This document shows, one piece after another, positions 6,866 through 11,772 of a stretch of 11,772 nt of DNA (the stretch's first letter is position 1; each line of letters starts with the position of its first letter). The position numbers and the translations under genes were made by a program. The notes under the pieces are model-generated. The model made no database searches and was not told where the DNA came from. It was given only the letters and a program-made list of their open reading frames with translations. This stretch comes from Pseudomonadota bacterium (GTDB lineage Bacteria > Pseudomonadota > Alphaproteobacteria > Caulobacterales > Caulobacteraceae), in the NCBI GenBank assembly GCA_023451375.1, contig JAEXZS010000074.1, positions 1-11,772 on the forward strand. The letters run 5' to 3'.

Positions 6866-8508
6866 GCGTAGAGCCGGACCCGCTGCACGCCCACCTCGCC
6901 GGGCGGCAGCCGCACATGCCGACCCTGGTGCGTCTGGTCGCCGTTCAGCAGGCGGCCGGGCGTCCAGACGCCGTCCACATAGTCGCCCTCCCAGGCGCTC
7001 TCGATGCCGACGCGGCCCCGGCTTGACGCCGGGGCGAAGGTCAGGGTGACGCCTGTTCCCAGCACGAGGAACTCGTCCGTCGCCAGCTGGATCAGCAGGC
7101 CGCCGTGGGTCTCGACCTTCTGCCGATCGCGCGGGGTCCAGGGGTCGATGAAGCTGACGGTGAAGCGATACCCGCCCATGTCGACGGTCTGCGCCGCCGC
7201 ATCGACCTCGCCTTCATAGGAGACCGGCGGCCGGAAGCCGGTCATGGTCCCTTGCCCCTGATGCGCCAGGATCAACTGGTCCATGCCCGCCAGCCGCGCG
7301 TACAGCTTGCCCAGCAGGCGATCCTCCGGTCGTTCGATGCTCTCGATGGAGAAGGGGCTGAAGCCGACGGCGTCCAGCCGGCCGATGGCGAACAAGGCGT
7401 CGGCGACGGCTTCCTCGCGGCCCGCCTGGTTGGCCTCGGGGATGAATAGCGGATTGTCGGCGCGGCGGAAGGGGCTGATCCGTTCGACGAAGTTAGGGAA
7501 GTAGATGTCGGGCGCCAGCAGGTCGATCGACGGCGCGCCCGCCTTCCACACCTCGAACAGGTGCGGCAGCGGGCCGGCGCTGGGATAGCCGCCGGGCTCG
7601 GCGCCCGGCCGGTTCAGGGCGGCGTTGACGAACATCGGCAGCGGATACTCCGCCTTTCCCGCCGATGCGATCGCCTCGACGTAGCGGGCGAAGCTCCAGG
7701 CCATGAAGACCTCTTCCGCCGCCTTGCTGGTCCCGAAGACGGCGCTCCAGTCGCCGGATGTCCGTTTTCCGGCGGCTTGCCAAAGGGCGTGGACCGGAGA
7801 GCCTGGCGCCGCCTCCACCGCAGCGATCAGTTCAGCCGGGACCGGCTCGCCCCAGGCCGCCGTCGCCGCCGGGGCGTGGTCGCGCGCGTCGGGCAGCATG
7901 CCGATCTCGTTCTCGACCTGGACCATGATCACGGTGCGCGCCTCGGCGTCCACCCGCGCCAGATGACGCATCAAGGCGACGAAGGCCTTGCGATCGGCCT
8001 GCAGGTTCTCGGTGGAGAAGGGCGACAGGATCTCCTGCGCTTCTCCCGCCGCCGAACGCGCGCGCGGAAAGCGGCGGGTGTCGCGCTTCACCCAGGCGGG
8101 GGCGTAGCTGGACATGCTGTTCTTCCAGCTGCCGAACCACAGCAGCACCAGCCGCATGTCGCGCGCGCGCGCCTGGGCGATCAGGCCGTCGATCAGGGCG
8201 AAGTCTAACCGGCCCTCCTGCGGTTCGACCAGCTCCCAATAGACGGGAGCCAGGACAGTGTTCAGGTGCAGGGCCTGGAAGGTCTCCCAATGCGGCGCCA
8301 GATACTCCAGGTTGGAGGCGCTGGAGTTGCCCAACTCGCCGCCCCTGATCAGGAAAGGGCGACCGTCGATCATCAGGTGCGTCGCCTGGCCATGGGGCTG
8401 GAGCTCTGGCAGCGGCTCAGCCATCGCCGTCGGCGAGGACCACGCCATGCAGCCGATGGCGGCCAAGCCGGCGAGCGCTCGCCTCCACCATTCCTGACGC
8501 GTCGTCAT
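6856..8508 (-). CDS. Secreted GH35 family beta-galactosidase (DUF5597-type C-terminus)
   Basis: This 550-residue protein should hydrolyse terminal beta-galactosides outside the cytoplasm. Residues 1-30 form a signal peptide with likely cleavage after PTAMA. The catalytic TIM barrel spans about 45-400. It holds the GH35 acid/base E201 in VQVENEIG and the likely nucleophile E358 in LFIPEANQAG. Residues 400-550 form a beta-rich C-terminal region of the kind labelled DUF5597, which accompanies GH35 in Gram-negative plant-polysaccharide degraders, including a xyloglucan-linked enzyme of Cellvibrio. The exact substrate is therefore inferred. The start ATG has GGTGGAG seven bases upstream. A -35-like TTGACA and a LacI-type operator lie just ahead, suggesting sugar induction. 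No TonB receptor, sugar transporter or regulator lies in the window. Confidence 0.9.
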   Translation of the reverse strand: MTTRQEWWRRALAGLAAIGCMAWSSPTAMAEPLPELQPHGQATHLMIDGRPFLIRGGELGNSSASNLEYLAPHWETFQALHLNTVLAPVYWELVEPQEGRLDFALIDGLIAQARARDMRLVLLWFGSWKNSMSSYAPAWVKRDTRRFPRARSAAGEAQEILSPFSTENLQADRKAFVALMRHLARVDAEARTVIMVQVENEIGMLPDARDHAPAATAAWGEPVPAELIAAVEAAPGSPVHALWQAAGKRTSGDWSAVFGTSKAAEEVFMAWSFARYVEAIASAGKAEYPLPMFVNAALNRPGAEPGGYPSAGPLPHLFEVWKAGAPSIDLLAPDIYFPNFVERISPFRRADNPLFIPEANQAGREEAVADALFAIGRLDAVGFSPFSIESIERPEDRLLGKLYARLAGMDQLILAHQGQGTMTGFRPPVSYEGEVDAAAQTVDMGGYRFTVSFIDPWTPRDRQKVETHGGLLIQLATDEFLVLGTGVTLTFAPASSRGRVGIESAWEGDYVDGVWTPGRLLNGDQTHQGRHVRLPPGEVGVQRVRLYAYD

Positions 8509-8539
8509 CCGTCATCTCCACCCTGCGGCGCCACTCTTA

Positions 8540-8553
8540 TGGTAGCGCTCACA
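8540..8553. promoter_or_regulatory. LacI-family-type operator upstream of the GH35 gene
   Basis: TGGTAGCGCTCACA is an imperfect palindrome centred on the CG of AGCGCT, with five of seven positions per arm matching. AGCGCT flanked by TGGT and an ACCA-like arm is typical of LacI-family operators. From memory it differs by one base from the xylan-regulon box TGGTAGCGCTAACA described in Xanthomonas. It lies 31 bases before the GH35 start and just downstream of the candidate -10 box, where a bound repressor would block transcription. The regulator gene is not in the window. Confidence 0.55.
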
Positions 8554-8560
8554 TGACAGG

Positions 8561-8587
8561 GGTATGGACGTGGCGGCGCGGTGTCAA
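8561..8587 (-). promoter_or_regulatory. Candidate promoter of the GH35 gene
   Basis: On the minus strand a perfect TTGACA reads at 8587-8582. CATACC (8566-8561) follows after 15 bases, a weak -10 with short spacing; a 17-base spacing would give TACCCC instead. The predicted start near 8554 would overlap the LacI-type operator and leave a leader of about 45 bases. The -35 is convincing and the -10 is not. Confidence 0.4.
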
Positions 8588-8608
8588 CGCGGCGAAACCT
8601 CCGGGTGG

Positions 8609-9517
8609 TCAGCCGCCGCGGGCGGCCTGGGCCTTGGTCAGTTCGATCATGCCCTGGGCCGCGCCCATCTCCGGCACGATCTCCCTGGAGCGGTCGGAGA
8701 TGGCGTCGAAGCGGGCGGCCACCTGTTCGGCCGCGTCCGGACCGACGATGTGCACGCCTTCGGTCAGGGTGATGTAGGCGCGCTCGAAACCGCCGGCGCC
8801 GGCGGCCAGGATGCAGCGGCTGGGTGCGGCCTCGCTGACGAGATGCAGCAGGCCCGGCGTCACCAGTTCAGGGCCCAGCGCCTCCAGGGGCAGGGCGGCC
8901 CCGAGGTCCTCGGTCATGCGGGTGTGGGCGGTGGGGGCCAGACAGTTGACTCGGATGTCGTTCTTGGCGCCCTCGATCGACAGGGTCTGCATCAGCCCGA
9001 CCAGGGCCATCTTGGCCGCGCCGTAGTTGGACTGGCCGAAGTTGCCGTAAAGGCCCGACGACGAGGTGGTCATGACGATGCGGCCGTAGTTCTGGCCGCG
9101 CATGATCTCCCACACCGCCTTGGTGCAATTGACCGCGCCCATCAGGTGCACGTCGACCACGAAGCGGAAGTCGTCGAGGTCCATCTTGGCGAAGGTCTTG
9201 TCGCGCAGGACGCCGGCGTTGTTCACCAGGATGTCGATCCGGCCCCATTTCGTCATGGCCCGGTCGGCCATGGCCTGAACGGCGGCGAAGTCGGTGACGG
9301 AGGCGGCGTCGGCGATGGCCTCGCCGCCCCTGGCCTCGATCTCGGCGACCACGGCGTCGGCGGCGAAGGTCGATCCGCCGGAGCCGTCGCGGGCGCCGCC
9401 CAGGTCGTTGACGACCACCTTGGCCCCGCGCGCCGCCAGCGCCAGGGCATGCTCCCGGCCCAGGCCGCCGCCCGCGCCCGTGACGATCGCCACCCGTCCG
9501 CTGAAGTCCATCGCCAT
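8609..9517 (-). CDS. SDR oxidoreductase, (3R)-hydroxyacyl-CoA dehydrogenase-like
   Basis: This 302-residue NAD(P)-dependent enzyme has a Rossmann fold with TGAGGGLG at 13-20, NNAG at 99-102, the catalytic Ser among S152-S154, and Y165/K169 in YGAAK. The stretch VVVNDLGGARDGSGGS after the second strand, and the extended C-terminus of about 90 residues, resemble the dehydrogenase unit of peroxisomal multifunctional enzyme type 2 (HSD17B4). The likely reaction is therefore 3-hydroxyacyl-CoA to 3-oxoacyl-CoA in fatty-acid or steroid-chain oxidation; this is inference, and the hydratase partner is not adjacent. I chose the ATG at 9517 because CGGAGG lies eight bases upstream and the Rossmann strand begins at the expected distance. 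The open frame extends to 9625 without support. It is divergent from the ABC operon and lies 100 bases upstream of the GH35 gene. Confidence 0.93.
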   Translation of the reverse strand: MAMDFSGRVAIVTGAGGGLGREHALALAARGAKVVVNDLGGARDGSGGSTFAADAVVAEIEARGGEAIADAASVTDFAAVQAMADRAMTKWGRIDILVNNAGVLRDKTFAKMDLDDFRFVVDVHLMGAVNCTKAVWEIMRGQNYGRIVMTTSSSGLYGNFGQSNYGAAKMALVGLMQTLSIEGAKNDIRVNCLAPTAHTRMTEDLGAALPLEALGPELVTPGLLHLVSEAAPSRCILAAGAGGFERAYITLTEGVHIVGPDAAEQVAARFDAISDRSREIVPEMGAAQGMIELTKAQAARGG

Positions 9518-9600
9518 GCCTGCGCCTCCGTTGCTTTTGCAGACGCTAGCGCGGGACAGGGCGGCGGTGAACCCCGTGGCGGAAACTGTCACGCCTGCCC

Positions 9601-9628
9601 TTGAGACGGCGGCCGGGCGCGCCATATT
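9601..9628 (+). promoter_or_regulatory. Candidate promoter of the ABC exporter operon
   Basis: TTGAGA (9601-9606, five of six consensus) and CATATT (9623-9628, four of six) are 16 bases apart. Transcription would start near 9635, leaving a leader of about 35 bases before the ATG at 9670. It lies in the 152-base divergent space between the SDR and ABC genes, where no other plus-strand promoter stands out. Confidence 0.45.
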
Positions 9629-9669
9629 GCCGCCATGCGAGGCGCGGCCTCCGAACCCCGGGAGGCGTG

Positions 9670-10602
9670 ATGCCGGTCATCGCAATCGAAGGTCTGACCA
9701 AGACCTACAAGTCCGGCCTGCAGGCGCTGAAACGCGTCGACCTGACCATCGACAAGGGCGAGATCTTCGCCCTGCTCGGGCCCAACGGCGCGGGCAAGAC
9801 GACGCTGATCTCCATCGTCTGCGGCATCGTCACGCCCACGACGGGCACGGTGGTCGCCGACGGGCACGACATCCAGACCGACTTCCGCGCCGCCCGCAGC
9901 AAGATCGGCCTGGTGCCCCAGGAGCTGACGACCGACGCCTTCGAGACGGTGATGGCCACCGTCACCTTCAGCCGCGGCCTGTTCGGCAAGGCGCCGAACG
10001 CGGCCTTCATCGAGGGCGTGCTGAAGGACCTGTCGCTGTGGGACAAGCGCGACGCCAAGATCATGACCCTGTCGGGGGGCATGAAGCGGCGGGTGATGAT
10101 CGCCAAGGCGCTGAGCCACGAGCCGGACATCCTGTTCCTGGACGAGCCGACGGCGGGCGTGGACGTGGAGCTGCGCCGCGACATGTGGGCGATGGTCAGG
10201 AAGCTGCGCGAGCGCGGCGTCACCATCATCCTGACCACCCACTACATCGAGGAGGCCGAGGAGATGGCTGATCGGGTGGGGGTGATCCTGAAAGGCGAGC
10301 TGATCCTGGTCGAGGAAAAGACCGCCCTGATGAAGAAGCTGGGCAAGAAGACCCTGACCCTGAACCTGGTCGAGCCGCTGGACGCCGTGCCCGCCGACCT
10401 GTCCGACTGGGACCTGGCGCTGAAGGGCGAAGGCCATGAGCTGGAGTACAGTTTCGACGCCAACGCCGAGGACACCGGCGTGCCGTCGCTGATCCGCCGT
10501 CTGGAACGGCTGGAGATCGGCTTCAAGGACCTGAACACCCGCCAGAGCTCGCTGGAAGACATCTTCGTCAGCCTGGTCCACCGGAACGGAGCGGCCGCAT
10601 GA
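9670..10602 (+). CDS. ABC transporter ATP-binding protein, YadG-like
   Basis: This 310-residue protein is the ATPase of an ABC-2-type exporter. The Walker A motif is GPNGAGKTT (37-45), the Q-loop Gln is Q84 (LVPQE), the signature is LSGGM (134-138), Walker B is ILFLDEP (154-160) and the switch His is H191 in TTHYIEEAEE. After the nucleotide-binding domain, a tail of about 85 residues (225-310) is typical of the DrrA/CcmA/YadG group. The start ATG has GGGAGG four bases upstream; an open frame reaching to 9601 is unsupported. Its stop overlaps the permease start by four bases (ATGA), so the two are coupled. The substrate is unknown; relatives export drugs, polysaccharides or lipids. Confidence 0.96.
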   Translation: MPVIAIEGLTKTYKSGLQALKRVDLTIDKGEIFALLGPNGAGKTTLISIVCGIVTPTTGTVVADGHDIQTDFRAARSKIGLVPQELTTDAFETVMATVTFSRGLFGKAPNAAFIEGVLKDLSLWDKRDAKIMTLSGGMKRRVMIAKALSHEPDILFLDEPTAGVDVELRRDMWAMVRKLRERGVTIILTTHYIEEAEEMADRVGVILKGELILVEEKTALMKKLGKKTLTLNLVEPLDAVPADLSDWDLALKGEGHELEYSFDANAEDTGVPSLIRRLERLEIGFKDLNTRQSSLEDIFVSLVHRNGAAA

Positions 10603-11366
10603 CCTTCAACGGATATGGAGTCTGGGCCATCTATCGTTTCGAGATGGCGCGGGCGCTGCGCACCATCTGGCAGAGCATCGTCACGCCGGTCATCACCACG
10701 GCGCTGTATTTCGTGGTCTTCGGCGGCGCCATCGGCAGCCGGATGCAGGAGGTCGACGGCGTGCCCTACGGCGCCTTCATCGTGCCGGGGCTGATCATGC
10801 TCAGCCTGTTCACCCAGTCCATCTTCAACGCCAGCTTCGGCATCTACTTCCCCAAGTTCACGGGGACCATCTACGAGATCCTGTCCGCGCCGGTGTCGTC
10901 TCTGGAGATCGTGCTCGCCTATGTCGGGGCGGCGGCGACCAAGTCGGCGGTGCTGGGGCTGATCATCCTGGCCACGGCGGCCTTCTTCGTGCCGCTGCAG
11001 ATCCTGCATCCGTTCTGGATGATGGCCTTCCTGATCCTGATCTCCGTAACCTTCAGCCTGTTCGGCTTCATCATCGGCGTCTGGGCCAACGGGTTCGAGC
11101 AGTTGCAGATGATCCCGATGCTGATCGTCACGCCGCTGACCTTCCTGGGCGGGGCCTTCTATTCGATCGACATGCTGCCCGAAGGGTGGCGGACGGTGAC
11201 CCTGTTCAATCCAGTGGTCTATCTGATCTCGGGCTTCCGCTGGGCCTTCTACGGCCAGGGCGACGTGGCGATCGGGATCAGCGTGGCGGCGACCGTGGGC
11301 TTCTTCGCCGTCTGCCTGGCCATCGTCATGTGGATGTTCAAGACCGGTTATCGGCTTAAGAACTGA
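10599..11366 (+). CDS. ABC-2 type transporter permease, YadH-like
   Basis: This 255-residue inner-membrane protein has about six hydrophobic spans, near residues 26-46, 58-78, 107-130, 140-163, 172-192 and 225-247. The ABC-2 signature region lies around FIIGVWANGFEQLQMIP and LTFLGGAFYSIDMLPEGWR. It pairs with the upstream ATPase as a homodimeric or half-size exporter, an arrangement like YadGH of E. coli. Both halves look intact. The start codon overlaps the ATPase stop, so translation is coupled. No terminator is visible in the 40 bases after its stop, so transcription may continue into the next gene. Confidence 0.95.
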   Translation: MTFNGYGVWAIYRFEMARALRTIWQSIVTPVITTALYFVVFGGAIGSRMQEVDGVPYGAFIVPGLIMLSLFTQSIFNASFGIYFPKFTGTIYEILSAPVSSLEIVLAYVGAAATKSAVLGLIILATAAFFVPLQILHPFWMMAFLILISVTFSLFGFIIGVWANGFEQLQMIPMLIVTPLTFLGGAFYSIDMLPEGWRTVTLFNPVVYLISGFRWAFYGQGDVAIGISVAATVGFFAVCLAIVMWMFKTGYRLKN

Positions 11367-11406
11367 CCGTCACGAAACCGGCCAGATCGCGAGCCATTTC
11401 ACACCC

Positions 11407-11772
11407 ATGTCCGACGACAAGACGACCGAGACCCCGACTCCGCCGCAGGCGGGCGCTTCTCCCGAACCGTTCGCGCGCAAGGCGATCACCTGGGGGCGCA
11501 TGCCCCAGACGACCTTCCACGTCGGCCCGGTCCCGATCGCGCCTGACCCGCTGGCGCGCGTCAAGGTCCCGTCCAAGCCTCAGGGGCAGGGGCAGGGGCA
11601 GGGGCAGCAGCAGCAGTCGGGAGGGGGCCAAGGGCGCATCGACATCACGGACCTGCTGCAGCTCCCGCAAAACGAGGCGGCGGCGCGCCTGCACATGTCC
11701 AACGCCACGTTTTCCAAACGATTCCGGCAGGCTAACGACAACAAGCGCTGGCCCTTCCGCGCCCTCCAGGGT
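11407..11772 (+). CDS. RWP-RK-like domain protein (3' end outside window)
   Basis: The frame is open from the ATG at 11407 to the window edge, 122 codons. Residues 1-57 are Pro/Thr-rich and then hold a short ordered-looking stretch (AITWGRMPQTTFHVGPVPIA). Residues 59-76 are a Gln/Gly linker. Residues 78-122 read like an RWP-RK DNA-binding domain: LPQNEAAARL aligns with the plant LPIKEAAKEL helix, SKRFRQ with the Lys/Arg-rich recognition helix, and KRWPFRAL with the defining RWPxRK. The last Lys of that motif is Ala here. This predicts a DNA-binding regulator, but the remainder of the domain is cut off. No Shine-Dalgarno precedes the ATG and no other start is visible upstream; it lies 41 bases after the permease stop. 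An ordinary bacterial HTH with a chance RWP string is the main alternative. Confidence 0.7.
   Translation, partial: MSDDKTTETPTPPQAGASPEPFARKAITWGRMPQTTFHVGPVPIAPDPLARVKVPSKPQGQGQGQGQQQQSGGGQGRIDITDLLQLPQNEAAARLHMSNATFSKRFRQANDNKRWPFRALQG
11581..11616 (+). repeat. CAGGGG tandem repeat, G-quadruplex-capable, then CAG repeat
   Basis: Four exact CAGGGG units (11581-11604) are followed by four CAG units (11605-11616), all in frame, encoding the Gln-Gly then Gln4 part of the linker. The four GGGG tracts with two-base CA loops (11583-11604) meet the usual G-quadruplex rule on the coding strand. Such a run is prone to length change by slippage, and because the units are 3 or 6 bases the reading frame would be kept. 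Confidence 0.85.

Noticed and set aside
8440..8455. Lipobox-like AIGC in the GH35 signal peptide
   Set aside because: The -3 residue is Ala rather than Leu/Val/Ile, and a good signal peptidase I site (PTAMA) lies downstream.
9518..9625. A 36-residue N-terminal extension of the SDR
   Set aside because: CGGAGG sits eight bases before the ATG at 9517, and the Rossmann strand begins a few residues after that Met, as is usual for SDRs.
9601..9669. A 23-residue N-terminal extension of the ABC ATPase
   Set aside because: GGGAGG lies just before the ATG at 9670, the extension is Arg/Pro-rich, and the candidate promoter lies inside it.
11356..11694. A minus-strand frame opposite the RWP-RK-like gene
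   Set aside because: It reads as Leu/Pro and Arg repeats produced by the antisense of the CAGGGG repeat. The plus frame has an interpretable domain, so the minus frame is a shadow.

Overview
The window is high-GC bacterial chromosome with tightly packed genes on both strands. Gene content, order and protein style suggest an alphaproteobacterium of the Caulobacterales, most like Brevundimonas. This is inference from family resemblance, since no rRNA or other species marker is present. I see no tRNA, rRNA, CRISPR array, insertion sequence, phage gene or attachment site. The longest gene-free stretch is about 150 bases.

Layout. Bases 1-183 hold the low-complexity tail of an unrecognised protein, closed by a clear intrinsic terminator. 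On the minus strand lie an M17 leucyl-aminopeptidase-type gene and, downstream of it, an NlpC/P60 peptidase with an SH3-like domain. This pair fits a role in processing cell-wall or short peptides. Rightward from a short divergent region run a secreted TadD-like TPR protein, a HAD phosphatase, a divergent IscU-like Fe-S scaffold protein, yidD and thrS; yidD and thrS overlap by four bases. thrS overlaps tail to tail with a minus-strand, secreted GH35 beta-galactosidase-type enzyme. The region upstream of that enzyme carries a TTGACA box and a LacI-type operator, which suggests sugar-controlled expression. Next comes a minus-strand SDR resembling the (3R)-hydroxyacyl-CoA dehydrogenase unit of MFE-2. 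A plus-strand two-gene ABC exporter of the YadG/YadH type follows.

The most unusual item is at the right edge. A plus-strand reading frame from 11407, open to the end of the window, has a Pro-rich N-terminal half, a Gln/Gly linker encoded by a G-quadruplex-capable repeat, and a C-terminal segment that reads like an RWP-RK DNA-binding domain (LP..EAA..L, a Lys/Arg-rich helix, then KRWPFR). I know this domain mainly from land plants, green algae and some protists, so its presence in a bacterium deserves a check. The other genes are mostly housekeeping or widely distributed families.
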